Of a DNA stretch of 64,000 nucleotides, positions 9,064 to 19,837 are shown one piece after another. The stretch covers positions 8,494,001 to 8,558,000 of the forward strand of contig NZ_CP070225.1 in the NCBI RefSeq assembly GCF_021631985.1, written 5' to 3'. The DNA comes from Sandaracinus amylolyticus (GTDB taxonomy: Bacteria; Myxococcota_A; Polyangia; Polyangiales; Sandaracinaceae). Position 1 is the stretch's first letter, and each line of letters begins with the position of its first letter. The notes under the pieces are model-generated. The model was not told the DNA's origin, did no database searches, and saw only the letters and a list, made by a program, of their open reading frames with translations. Made by a program: the position numbers and the translations under genes.

Positions 9064-9837
9064 TCAGAACCCGCGGCCCGCGCCGCCTCCGCCGAACCCG
9101 CCACCACCGCCGCCGAACCCGCCGCCGCCACCCCCGCCGCCGAATCCTCCGCCCCCGCGATGACCCCCGCGCGAGCTCAGCAGCATGAGCATGAGCAAGC
9201 GCGGATGACGGATCGCGAGATAGAGGAAGACGATCCCGATCAGCGCCCAGAGCACGAGCTGCATCGGCCCCGGTGCTTCGGCCGCGGGACGCGCGCTCGG
9301 CGCCACGGCGCCGGTGAGCGTCACGCCGTACTCCTGCGCGGCGATCGCGGCGAGCGCGAGATCGAGGCGCAACAGGCCCTCTCCGAATCGATTGGCACGC
9401 AGGTACGGGATCGCGTGCTCGTCGATCAGCGCGCCCACTCGACCATCGGGCAGAAAGCCCTCGGTGCCGTACCCGGTCGCGACGAAGATGCGGCGATCGT
9501 CCCGCGAGAACGCGATGACGAGCCCGCGATCGCGCCCCTCGCCGCCGATGCCCCAGGTGTGCCCGAGCCGCACCGCGAGCTCGTCGATCGTCTCGTCCTG
9601 CAGCGCCGGCACCGTGATCACCACGATCGCGACGCCGGCCTTCGCGTAGAGCTCGTGATTGACCTGCTCGATCACCCGCTCGCGCTCGGGGTCGATCACC
9701 TCGGCCAGATCGTAGACCGCGCGATCGGTGCGCGGCGGCAGCGGGGTCTGCGCGTGCGCGACGCTCGCGCCGAGCGCCCACACCGCGAGGATCGCGAAGA
9801 AGGCGCGCAGTGGACGATCGTGTCGCTCGGCCTTCAT
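9064..9837 (-). CDS. TPM-domain protein with Gly-rich tail (YgcG-like)
   Basis: 257 residues from ATG 9837. Signal peptide ends near AHAQT. The TPM domain spans about residues 40-170 (VYDLAEVIDPERERVI, AGVAIVVITVPALQ, GRDRGLVIAFSRDDRR, FVATGYGTEGFLPDGRVG). A transmembrane helix (VLWALIGIVFLYLAI) follows, then a C terminus of Gly and Phe repeats (GGGGFGGGGGGG). This is the common TPM_phosphatase/YgcG architecture: periplasmic domain anchored by a C-terminal helix with a cytoplasmic glycine-rich tail. It is first in the operon with the NTase-like gene and lemA; the pairing of TPM with LemA is widespread. Confidence 0.88.
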   Translation of the reverse strand: MKAERHDRPLRAFFAILAVWALGASVAHAQTPLPPRTDRAVYDLAEVIDPERERVIEQVNHELYAKAGVAIVVITVPALQDETIDELAVRLGHTWGIGGEGRDRGLVIAFSRDDRRIFVATGYGTEGFLPDGRVGALIDEHAIPYLRANRFGEGLLRLDLALAAIAAQEYGVTLTGAVAPSARPAAEAPGPMQLVLWALIGIVFLYLAIRHPRLLMLMLLSSRGGHRGGGGFGGGGGGGGFGGGGGGFGGGGAGRGF

Positions 9838-9840
9838 CCC

Positions 9841-9877
9841 GGTCCTGGCCACGTAACCACTACTCCGGACCTGGCCA
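9841..9877. promoter_or_regulatory. Imperfect direct repeat in the TPM/selO divergent region
   Basis: GGTCCTGGCCA (9841-9851) and GGACCTGGCCA (9867-9877) differ at one base and start 26 bases apart in the 98-base region between the divergent TPM and selO genes. Spacing near 2.5 helical turns could suit a dimeric regulator. Weak evidence; it could be chance in GC-rich DNA. Confidence 0.25.
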
Positions 9878-9935
9878 ACTCTCGTTGTACGAGACTGGCG
9901 TTCCCCTGCGCGGGGCTCCAGGTTCTGCACCCGAA

Positions 9936-11531
<1,596 letters not shown>

Positions 11532-11542
11532 CACCGGTGAGC

Positions 11543-11556
11543 CACTAGCCCTAGTG
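11543..11556. terminator. Short hairpin after selO
   Basis: cactag-cc-ctagtg forms a perfect 6-bp stem 11 bases after the selO stop. Too short on its own to be a convincing intrinsic terminator. Confidence 0.3.
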
Positions 11557-11588
11557 TGCCTCGCGCGCTGAGCACCACCACATATCGC

Positions 11589-11618
11589 TTGACGACGTAG
11601 CGTCACGTCGCCTATGGT
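11589..11618 (+). promoter_or_regulatory. Sigma70-like promoter of the riboswitch-nrdAB transcript
   Basis: TTGACG at 11589-11594 and TATGGT at 11613-11618, with an 18-base spacer, are close to the TTGACA/TATAAT consensus. The predicted start near 11625 falls just ahead of the riboswitch aptamer. This is the best housekeeping-type promoter in the window, and the TATGGT box recurs elsewhere (for example 41926-41931 minus strand). Confidence 0.75.
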
Positions 11619-11626
11619 CGCCCTCG

Positions 11627-11816
11627 TGCTGGTGCCCGGGCGTTCGCTCGGGCGAACAGGGAACCTGGTGTGAATCCAGGGCTGCCCCGCAGCGGTCAGC
11701 GAGAACGAACGCCGTGACGGCGCACTGGTCTCCGTGAGGAGATCGGGAAGCGACGGCCAGTAGGAATCGCGTCCTCGGACGCGAGCGCTCGTGAGCCCGA
11801 AGACCTGCCAGCGCCC
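11627..11816 (+). ncRNA. Cobalamin (B12) riboswitch upstream of nrdAB
   Basis: All the conserved AdoCbl-riboswitch blocks appear in order: GGTGCCCGGG at 11631, GGGAACCTGGTGTGAATCCA from about 11661, GGGCTGCCCCGCAGCGGT just after, the GCCGTGACGGCGCACTGG stem, the B12 box GGGAAGCGACGGCCAGTAGG at about 11745-11764, and GAGCCCGAAGACCTGCCAGC at about 11793-11812, which closes P1. It senses adenosylcobalamin and normally represses downstream expression. Here it precedes class I ribonucleotide reductase genes, the arrangement known for Streptomyces nrdABS. Confidence 0.93.
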
Positions 11817-12030
11817 GAATGCGGGAGACATCCGCCATTCGGTTCGACCTGGGGCCTCGTGGGAGGGCCGACGGTGATGTCGAGCGTCGCGCTCGATCTC
11901 CAGCCGTCGTGCTCGCTCGCGTGGATCTCGGCCGCCCGCGGGGGCGGAGGTCGCACGTGCGCGGCACCATCGTCGCGCGCGTCGCGCCCTCGTCCGTCCG
12001 CACGACGACGACGCAGGGGAGGACGACGCG
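11817..12030 (+). promoter_or_regulatory. Expression platform / long nrdA leader
   Basis: About 214 bases separate the aptamer from the nrdA ATG. They include small GC-rich hairpins (GCGGGagacatCCGC at about 11821; CCGCCC/GGGGCGG near 11935-11950) and end with GGGGAGGA, a strong ribosome binding site 8 bases before the ATG. No run of T follows a stem, so control may act by Rho or by translation rather than intrinsic termination. No small ORF with convincing signals was seen. Confidence 0.4.
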
Positions 12031-14400
12031 ATGCTGCAGATCGAGACGAGCGAATCGAGCACTCGGACGACGATGCGCGTGACCAAGCGAAATGGCGCGC
12101 GCGAGCCAGTCGATGTCGACAAGATCGTGCGCGCGGTGCGTCGCTGCGCCGGTGGGCTCGACGACGTCGATCCGATGCGCGTCGCGACGCGCACCATCGG
12201 CGGTCTCTACGACGGTGCGACCACGCGCGAGCTCGATCAGCTCTCGATCCACACCGCGGCCGCGCTGATCGCCGAAGAGCCGCAGTACGCGAAGCTCGCG
12301 GCGCGCCTGCTCGCGTCGTACGTCGACAAAGAAGTGCGCGGCCAGGAGATCCACGCGTTCTCGCAGTCGATCGCGGCCGGACACCGGCTCGGCCTGGTCA
12401 ATGATCGCCTGTTCGACTTCGTCGCTCGACATGCGCGCAAGCTGAACGACGCGATCCGTCCCGAGCGCGATCAGCTCTTCGAGTACTTCGGACTGCGCAC
12501 GCTCTACGATCGCTATCTGCTGCGCCATCCCGAGGCGCGCCTGGTGGTCGAGACGCCGCAGCAGTTCTTCCTGCGCGTCGCGACCGCGCTCTCCGAGTCG
12601 GTGAGCGACGCGCTCGAGCTCTACGAGCGCTTCTCGACGCTCTCGTACCTGCCGAGCTCTCCCACGCTCTTCAACTCCGGCACTCGCTACGAGCAGCTCT
12701 CGAGCTGCTTCCTCCTCGACTCGCCGGAGGACGATCTCGGCAGCATCTATCGCCGTTATGCCGACGTCGCGATGCTCTCGAAATTCTCGGGCGGGATCGG
12801 CCTCGCGTACCACCGGGTGCGCGCCCGGGGCTCGCTGATCCGCAGCACGAACGGGCACTCCAACGGGATCGTGCCGTGGCTCAAGACGCTCGACGCGAGC
12901 GTCGCCGCGGTCAATCAGGGTGGCAAGCGCAAGGGCGCGTGCTGCGTCTATCTCGAGCCGTGGCACGCCGACGTCGAGGAGTTCCTCGAGCTGCGCGACA
13001 ACACCGGTGACGAAGCGCGGCGCACCCACAACCTCAATCTCGCGAACTGGATCCCCGACCTCTTCATGCGTCGTGTCGAGTCCGACGCCGACTGGTCGCT
13101 CTTCGATCCCAAGCGTGTTCCCCACCTCGTCGATCTCTATGGCGACGAGTTCGATCGTGCCTACGAGGACGCCGAGCGCGCGGGCCTGTTCGAGCGCAAG
13201 GTGCGCGCGCGCGAGCTCTATGCGCGGATGATGCGGACGCTCGCCCAGACCGGGAACGGCTGGATGACGTTCAAGGACAAGTCGAACCGCGCCTGCAACC
13301 AGACCGCGCTGCCCGGTCGCGTGGTGCACCTGTCGAACCTCTGCACCGAGATCCTCGAGGTCACGTCGCAGGGCGAGACCGCGGTGTGCAACCTCGGATC
13401 GATCCAGCTCGGCAAGCACGTGGTCGGCGGCGAGCTCGACCACGCGATGCTCGCGGAGACCGTGCGCATCGCGGTGCGCCAGCTCGATCGCGTGATCGAC
13501 CGCAACCACTACCCGATCGAGACCGCACGCGCGTCGAACCTGCGGTGGCGCCCGGTGGGCCTCGGGGTGATGGGCCTGCAGGACGTCTTCTTCCAGCTGC
13601 GATTGCCCTTCGACAGCGACGCGGCGCGCGCGATCTCGAAGAAGATCGCCGAGGAGATCTACTTCCACGCGCTGAGCGCGTCGGTGGAGCTCGCGATCGA
13701 GCACGGCGCCCACCCGGCGTTCCCCGAGACCCGCGCCGCGCGCGGAGAGCTCCAGTTCGACGCGTGGGGCGTGACGCCCACCGATGTCGAGCGGTGGAAC
13801 GTGCTGCGGGAGCGCATTCGCGCCCACGGCCTGCGCAACTCGCTGCTGATCGCGATCGCGCCGACCGCCACCATCGCGTCGATCGCCGGGTGTTACGAGT
13901 GCATCGAGCCGCAGGTCTCGAATCTGTTCAAGCGAGAGACGCTCTCCGGCGATTTCCTCCAGGTGAATCGATATCTGGTCACCGAGCTCAAGGCGCTCGG
14001 GATGTGGAACGAGTCGATGCGCCAGCGCCTCAAGCTCGCCGAGGGATCGGTCCAGTCGATCGAGGAGATCCCCGCGGAGATCCGCGCGATCTATCGCACG
14101 GCGTGGGAGATCCCGATGCGCTCGCTGATCGACATGGCCGCTGATCGCGGCGCGTTCCTCGATCAGAGCCAGTCGCTCAACCTGTTCATCGAGAGCCCGA
14201 GCATCGGACAGCTTTCCTCCATGTACATGCATGCATGGAAGCGCGGACTGAAGACCACCTATTACCTGCGCTCGCGCCCTGCGACGAAGATCGCGAAGGC
14301 GACGGTGCCGACGCCCACGCCCGCACCGCCCTCGCCGACGCCGCTCGCGTCGGTGATGTGCTCGCTCGAGAACCCCGAGAGCTGCGAGGCGTGCCAGTGA
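12031..14400 (+). CDS. nrdA: Class I ribonucleoside-diphosphate reductase, alpha subunit
   Basis: 789 residues. Reduces ribonucleoside diphosphates to deoxyribonucleotides with NrdB. ATP-cone (allosteric activity) at about 16-105 (VTKRNGAREPVDVDKIVRA). Catalytic residues are all present: C226 (SSCFLLDSPED) and C453 (AVCNLGS) form the redox pair, and N436-C438-E440 (NLCTE) form the thiyl-radical site. The C-terminal CEAC (C785, C788) is the swinging thiol pair. The start has GGGGAGGA at 8 bases. It is co-transcribed with nrdB through a GTGA overlap and controlled by the upstream B12 riboswitch. A Pro/Thr-rich linker precedes the tail. Confidence 0.96.
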   Translation: MLQIETSESSTRTTMRVTKRNGAREPVDVDKIVRAVRRCAGGLDDVDPMRVATRTIGGLYDGATTRELDQLSIHTAAALIAEEPQYAKLAARLLASYVDKEVRGQEIHAFSQSIAAGHRLGLVNDRLFDFVARHARKLNDAIRPERDQLFEYFGLRTLYDRYLLRHPEARLVVETPQQFFLRVATALSESVSDALELYERFSTLSYLPSSPTLFNSGTRYEQLSSCFLLDSPEDDLGSIYRRYADVAMLSKFSGGIGLAYHRVRARGSLIRSTNGHSNGIVPWLKTLDASVAAVNQGGKRKGACCVYLEPWHADVEEFLELRDNTGDEARRTHNLNLANWIPDLFMRRVESDADWSLFDPKRVPHLVDLYGDEFDRAYEDAERAGLFERKVRARELYARMMRTLAQTGNGWMTFKDKSNRACNQTALPGRVVHLSNLCTEILEVTSQGETAVCNLGSIQLGKHVVGGELDHAMLAETVRIAVRQLDRVIDRNHYPIETARASNLRWRPVGLGVMGLQDVFFQLRLPFDSDAARAISKKIAEEIYFHALSASVELAIEHGAHPAFPETRAARGELQFDAWGVTPTDVERWNVLRERIRAHGLRNSLLIAIAPTATIASIAGCYECIEPQVSNLFKRETLSGDFLQVNRYLVTELKALGMWNESMRQRLKLAEGSVQSIEEIPAEIRAIYRTAWEIPMRSLIDMAADRGAFLDQSQSLNLFIESPSIGQLSSMYMHAWKRGLKTTYYLRSRPATKIAKATVPTPTPAPPSPTPLASVMCSLENPESCEACQ

Positions 14401-15401
14401 ACGCGCTGCTCGATCCCGGCCTCTCGCTGACGCTGCGGCCGATGCGATATCCGCAGTTCTTCGAGATGTACCGCGCTGCGATCAAGAACACCTGGACCGT
14501 CGAAGAGGTGGACTTCGCGACCGACGTGCACGACCTGCGCGCGAAGATGAGCGACGCCGAGCGCCACCTCGTGCAGCGCCTCGTCGCGTTCTTCGCGACC
14601 GGCGACTCGATCGTCGCGAACAACCTCGTGCTCTCGCTCTACAAGCACGTGAACGCGCCCGAGGCGCGCATGTACCTGTCGCGGCAGCTCTACGAAGAAG
14701 CGCTGCACGTGCAGTTCTATCTGACGCTGCTCGACACCTACGTGCCCGATCCCGACGAGCGCGCGCGCGCGTTCGCGGCGGTCGAGACGATCCCGTCGAT
14801 CCGCAAGAAGGCGGAGTTCGCGCTGCGGTGGCTCGACTCGGTGCACGACATGACGCGCCTCGAGACCCGCGAGGATCGCCGGCGCTTCGTGCTCAACCTG
14901 ATCTGCTTCGCGGCGTGCATCGAAGGGCTCTTCTTCTTCGCGGCGTTCGCGTACGTGTACTTCCTGCGATCGCGCGGATTGCTGCACGGGCTCGCGGCGG
15001 GCACCAACTGGGTGTTCCGCGACGAGAGCGCGCACATGGCCGCCGCGTTCGAGATCGTGCGGGTGGTGCGGGAGGAGGAGCCCGAGCTCTTCGACCTGCA
15101 GATGGAAGCGGACGTGCGCGCGATGGTCGCGGAGGCGATCGAGTGCGAGGTGCAGTTCGCCGAGGACCTGCTCTCGGGCGGCGTGTCCGGGCTCTCGGTG
15201 CGCGACGTGCGCGAGTACCTGCAGTTCTGCGCCGATCAGCGCCTCGCCACGCTGGGATGGAGCCCGGGGTACGGCGCGAAGAACCCGTTCGGGTTCATGG
15301 ATCTGCAGGACGTGCAGGAGGTCGCGAACTTCTTCGAGCGCCGGGTCTCGGCCTACCAGGTGGGCGTGACCGGCACCGTGACGTTCGACGACGCATTCTG
15401 A
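14397..15401 (+). CDS. nrdB: Class Ia ribonucleoside-diphosphate reductase, beta subunit
   Basis: 334 residues from GTG 14397, overlapping the nrdA stop. Diiron carboxylate ligands are recognisable: D70 (FATGDSIVANN), E101 and H104 (EEALH), E176 (CIEGLFFF), E210 and H213 (FRDESAHM). Y108, four residues after H104, matches the radical-bearing Tyr122 of E. coli NrdB. The enzyme is therefore a canonical tyrosyl-radical, oxygen-dependent type rather than a Phe-type class Ic. This matters for the riboswitch logic, because the enzyme needs iron and oxygen but no cobalamin. No nrdR or nrdI gene is adjacent. Confidence 0.96.
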   Translation: MNALLDPGLSLTLRPMRYPQFFEMYRAAIKNTWTVEEVDFATDVHDLRAKMSDAERHLVQRLVAFFATGDSIVANNLVLSLYKHVNAPEARMYLSRQLYEEALHVQFYLTLLDTYVPDPDERARAFAAVETIPSIRKKAEFALRWLDSVHDMTRLETREDRRRFVLNLICFAACIEGLFFFAAFAYVYFLRSRGLLHGLAAGTNWVFRDESAHMAAAFEIVRVVREEEPELFDLQMEADVRAMVAEAIECEVQFAEDLLSGGVSGLSVRDVREYLQFCADQRLATLGWSPGYGAKNPFGFMDLQDVQEVANFFERRVSAYQVGVTGTVTFDDAF

Positions 15402-15456
15402 TCGGGAACTTTCGCCGCACGGCGCGGTCGGAACGGGCTTCGACCCGGAGAACGCC

Positions 15457-15684
15457 ATGCGCAGGATGCTCGGCTCGCTGCTCGCGCTGTGTGTCGTGAT
15501 CGCCCCCTCGATCGTCCGCGCCGACCCGCCGGTCGAGGGGCCGCCGGTGATCGTGCACGGCCGTCGTCAGGCGCCCTCGGTGTTCACGACGGTCGCGCGC
15601 GCTCGGCCTCGTGATCGCGCCACGGAGGCACGCGCGGATCTGGTGCGCGAGGTGCCGCGCACGGTGCGCCGCGCGCCGTTCTGA
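15457..15684 (+). CDS. Small secreted protein, unknown
   Basis: 75 residues with GGAG 8 bases before the ATG. Signal peptide MRRMLGSLLALCVVIAPSIV with cleavage near RADPP. The mature part is short, basic and Pro/Arg-rich (GPPVIVHGRRQAPSVFTTVA) with no Cys. It lies 55 bases after nrdB and converges on the ZIP-type transporter gene. No family recognised. A good ribosome binding site and signal sequence favour a real gene. Confidence 0.55.
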   Translation: MRRMLGSLLALCVVIAPSIVRADPPVEGPPVIVHGRRQAPSVFTTVARARPRDRATEARADLVREVPRTVRRAPF

Positions 15685-15688
15685 TCGT

Positions 15689-16435
15689 TCACGGGAGCGT
15701 CGCGGCGCCGAGCACCAGCAGGGCGACGTACCCGACCGCGGCGAGCGTTCCCGAGAAGCGCGGGCTCCCGTGGAACGCCTCGGGGATCATCGTCTCCGCG
15801 GCCATCGCGAGCAGCGCGCCCGCGGCGCCTGCTTCGACCACCGCGATCGGTGCGTCCCCGAGGTCGATCAGCGCGCGCGATGCGAACGCGGTCGCCAGCG
15901 CCGCGCCCAGTGCGATCCCCGACCACAGCGCCACCACGTACCGCAGCGAGCGGCCCGCGTGGCGCATGCCCACGGCGCTCGAGAGCGCCTCGGGCACGTT
16001 GCCGAGCGCGAGCCCCACGACGAGCGCCAGGTCGGGCGCACCATCCGCGAGCGAGATGCCCAGCACGGCGGCCTCGGGGATCGCATCGAGCGCGGTGCCG
16101 AGCGCGATCGAGGTGCCGCTGCCCGGCGCGTCCGCCTCGGTCGGTTGGGCGACGCACTCCCCGCAGCGCTTGCGATCGCGAGCCTTGGCGAGCGCCGCGT
16201 TGGCCAGGCTGAACACCGCCGCGCCGACGACGATCGACGCGACCGTCGCCGCGACGCCCACGTGATCGAGCGCGTGCGTCGTCAGATCGATCGTCGCGGT
16301 CGCCAGCAACACCCCGGCGCCCACCGACATGACCGCGGCGACGGCGCGATGCGCGAGCCGTCCGACCACGCCGACCACCATCCCTGCGACCAGGCCCGAC
16401 GATGCGAGCAGTCCCCAGGCGAACGCCTCGATCAC
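15689..16435 (-). CDS. ZIP-family metal transporter-like membrane protein
   Basis: 248 residues from GTG 16435, the first plausible start; its ribosome binding site is weak. About eight transmembrane helices. ZIP hallmarks: TIDLTTHALDHVG in the first half, a variable loop with CGEC, then GTALDAIPEAAVLGISL, a variant of the HNxPEG metal-site helix with Asp in place of the usual first His, and ALGNVPEALSSAVGM in the next helix. ZIP proteins carry zinc, iron or other divalent cations into the cytoplasm. The His-to-Asp change means metal choice is uncertain. Divergent from the CxxCxC beta-barrel gene. Confidence 0.75.
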   Translation of the reverse strand: MIEAFAWGLLASSGLVAGMVVGVVGRLAHRAVAAVMSVGAGVLLATATIDLTTHALDHVGVAATVASIVVGAAVFSLANAALAKARDRKRCGECVAQPTEADAPGSGTSIALGTALDAIPEAAVLGISLADGAPDLALVVGLALGNVPEALSSAVGMRHAGRSLRYVVALWSGIALGAALATAFASRALIDLGDAPIAVVEAGAAGALLAMAAETMIPEAFHGSPRFSGTLAAVGYVALLVLGAATLP

Positions 16436-16568
16436 GCCCGTGACATCGGCACGGCCCGCTCCGTCGCGAGCGCGGCTCGGCGCACCTGCACGCCGGTGTG
16501 GTCCGCGGGGCTGCGACAATTCGTCCGTCGACGGGCGCGGAGACCCGCACTAGAACCCGCGCGCTCCG

Positions 16569-17456
16569 ATGCCGGTCCGCTCGCTCGCGCTGCTGTTCGC
16601 GCTCGTCGCGCTGGCGGCACCATCGCTCGCTCGCGCGTGCGCGACGTGTGGATGTGGTGATCCGACGCTCACCGCCGTCGGCGTCGAGCAGCCCTTCGCG
16701 GGGCGGGTGCGGCTCTCGCTCGCGCTCACCCACCTCTCGTACTCCGAAGGGCGCGGGCTCGCGCGGGTCGAGGTGTTCGATCAGCGCGCGATCCTCGGAG
16801 TCGCGGCGTCGCCCAACGAGTGGCTCACGCTGAGCGTGTTCGCGCCGCTGGTGTGGCGCGAGGTCGCCCACGCATCGCTGCAACACGAGAGCACGATCGG
16901 GGTGGGCGATCCCGAGCTTCGCGCGCGCTTCGTGCTGTTCCGCGATCGCGCGTTCGCGCCCGAGCATCTGCTCTCCGCGCAGGTCGGCGCGCGACTGCCG
17001 ACGCCGACGCGCCTCCACGACGACAACGGCGCGCTCTTGCCGCTCGACGCGCAGACCGGCAGCGGATCGTTCGATCCGATGGTGGGGCTCGCGTGGTCGT
17101 GGTTCGCGCGCGAGCTCTCGATGCACACGACGGCGCTGCTCACGGTGCCGACCGAGGGAACGGGCGGCTGGCGCAACGGCGCGAGCGTGCGCCTCGCGTG
17201 GCAGGGTCAGTGGCAGCCGATGAACGAGCTCGCGCTCGTGATCGGTGTCGACGCGCGCATCGACGCAGATCCGCTGCTGCGCGGAGAGACCCAGGCGGGC
17301 GGAGGCGCGGTCGTGTTCGCGTCGCCCGGGGTGATGATCTCGCCGGGCGGCGATGTGCTGCTCTGGCTCGTCGCGCGCCTTCCCTTCGTGCAGGCGCTCA
17401 CCGGCGATCGCGCCGATGGTCCCATCGTCGAGCTCGGGATGGCCCTCGATGTCTGA
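16569..17456 (+). CDS. Outer-membrane beta-barrel-like protein with CxxCxC start
   Basis: 295 residues. Signal peptide to about residue 22 (APSLARA), then a mature N terminus ACATCGCGDPTL with C24, C27 and C29. Then alternating amphipathic strands typical of a transporter-like beta-barrel (VRLSLALTHLSYSEGRG, WLTLSVFAPLVWREVA, LLSAQVGARLPTPTRL, ASVRLAWQGQW) ending with a hydrophobic strand. Proteins with this Cys-rich start are common in myxobacteria. The clustered Cys could bind a metal or cofactor. Divergent from the ZIP transporter and coupled (ATG within the stop region) to the next gene, so a metal-handling role is plausible but unproven. Confidence 0.7.
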   Translation: MPVRSLALLFALVALAAPSLARACATCGCGDPTLTAVGVEQPFAGRVRLSLALTHLSYSEGRGLARVEVFDQRAILGVAASPNEWLTLSVFAPLVWREVAHASLQHESTIGVGDPELRARFVLFRDRAFAPEHLLSAQVGARLPTPTRLHDDNGALLPLDAQTGSGSFDPMVGLAWSWFARELSMHTTALLTVPTEGTGGWRNGASVRLAWQGQWQPMNELALVIGVDARIDADPLLRGETQAGGGAVVFASPGVMISPGGDVLLWLVARLPFVQALTGDRADGPIVELGMALDV

Positions 17457-18180
17457 GCGAGTGTCCGACATCGGCTCGCCGGCGCAGGGCCCTCCCGTCC
17501 GCGTGGGCCACACGCTCCGGTGCTGGTCCTCCGCCAGCGAGCGCTCCAGCTGGACCGAGCGGCGCGCGCTCGCGGTGATCGTGATCGCGATGCTCTTCGC
17601 GCACTGCGCGTGGACCACGCCGGGCGTCGGCGTGGAGATGACGATCGCGTCCGACGACGCACCGGGCGACGTGCTCGACGCGCGCGGTGATGCGCACGTG
17701 ATCGAGCACGCATCGCTGCGCATCGCGTCGATCGCGCTGCTGCGGTGCCCCGAGGAGCGCGCCTCGCTCTCCTCCCTGCTCGGCCCCGCGATCGCGCTCG
17801 CCCACGAAGACGAGACGAGCGCGCTCGGTCCCTTCGTGATCGACGCGACCGATCCCACGCCGATCGCGCTCGGGCGCCTCACGATCCTTCCCGGCCGCTA
17901 CTGCGACGTGCGGGTGCGCGTGGCGGGCGACGCCGAGGGCCCGACGCTCGAGCTGCGCGACGACGTGATGACCATCGCGAGCGATCTCGAGCGCGAGCGC
18001 GTCATCCGCCTCGCGACGCCGATCACGCTCGACGATCACGCGCGCACCGCGCACCTCGCGCTGCGCGTCTCGCTGGCCGGTTCGCTCGAGCGCGTCGATC
18101 CCGGCGCGCCCGACCCGATCGCCGACGGCGCGACCGTGCTGAGCGCGATCCTCGCGGCGCTCGACATCGACTCGAACTGA
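17449..18180 (+). CDS. Secreted/anchored protein whose N terminus is encoded by a dispersed repeat
   Basis: Open from ATG 17449 (overlapping the barrel gene's stop) for 243 residues. Residues about 5-34 are encoded by the 90-bp repeat described below, and a hydrophobic signal-like helix (ALAVIVIAMLFAHCAW) follows. In-frame GTG 17575 could start after the repeat but would leave no positive charge before the helix. The mature part (ASLRIASIALLRCPEE, then GPFVIDATDPTPIALG and LPGRYCDVRVRV) shares its strand pattern with the lipoproteins at 5964 and 6686. Probably an accessory of the barrel protein. The original start may have been displaced by repeat insertion. Confidence 0.55.
   Translation: MSERVSDIGSPAQGPPVRVGHTLRCWSSASERSSWTERRALAVIVIAMLFAHCAWTTPGVGVEMTIASDDAPGDVLDARGDAHVIEHASLRIASIALLRCPEERASLSSLLGPAIALAHEDETSALGPFVIDATDPTPIALGRLTILPGRYCDVRVRVAGDAEGPTLELRDDVMTIASDLERERVIRLATPITLDDHARTAHLALRVSLAGSLERVDPGAPDPIADGATVLSAILAALDIDSN
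17461..17550 (+). repeat. 90-bp dispersed repeat, copy 1
   Basis: Matches 57871-57960 at 81 of 90 positions with no gap and in the same orientation relative to the upstream gene. It begins 4 bases after a stop codon here and 3 bases after a stop codon at the other copy. Differences fall mostly at first and second codon positions of the frame used here, so conservation is of the nucleic acid and not the peptide. Confidence 0.75.
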
Positions 18181-18306
18181 GACGTCGACATCGACCCGCG
18201 CGGGGCCGATGTTCGAGCGACGAGCGCCGTCGTCCGCGAGATCACCGCGTTTTCGGCGAAACGAGCGGTCTCGGACGCCTCGTGGCGAGCATTCCCGCGA
18301 TGCTCG

Positions 18307-18358
18307 CCATTTTGCCGGTCGTATACGCGCCGGAAACACAGGACCGTTAGCTTCCCCC
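18307..18358 (+). promoter_or_regulatory. Conserved motif upstream of amt (candidate promoter)
   Basis: Ungapped similarity (34 of 51 positions) to 20712-20762. Shared blocks are CCATTTT, CGTA-AC-CGCC-GAAA and CG-TAG-TTC. TAGCTT at 18348-18353 could be a -10 box with a start near 18360. No TTGACA-like -35 is at the right place and no sigma54 GG/GC pair is present, so an alternative sigma factor or activator is likely. Confidence 0.45.
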
Positions 18359-18406
18359 CTCGATGTTGCTGCCCTGATCACGTGGGCGCGGCAGGCGGGA
18401 GGCCCG

Positions 18407-19717
<1,311 letters not shown>

Positions 19718-19742
19718 TCGTCCCGCCGGTCTCGAGCTCGAA

Positions 19743-19778
19743 GAGAGCCCTCGTCGCAGCGATGCGACGGGGGCTCTC
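19743..19778 (+). terminator. Terminator after amt
   Basis: gagagccctcgtcgca / tgcgacgggggctctc form a near-perfect 16-bp stem with a 4-base loop 25 bases after the amt stop. GC-rich and without a long T-run, but the stem is strong and well placed. Confidence 0.7.
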
Positions 19779-19837
19779 GCGTTCCGTCGGCGCGTGCACG
19801 GGATGCGTATCCGGTGCAGCGTGCGTTCGGAACGGCG

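Noticed and set aside
18181-18406. Sigma54 promoter for amt
   Set aside because: No GG-N10-GC pair of the TGGCAC/TTGC type is present in the upstream region.
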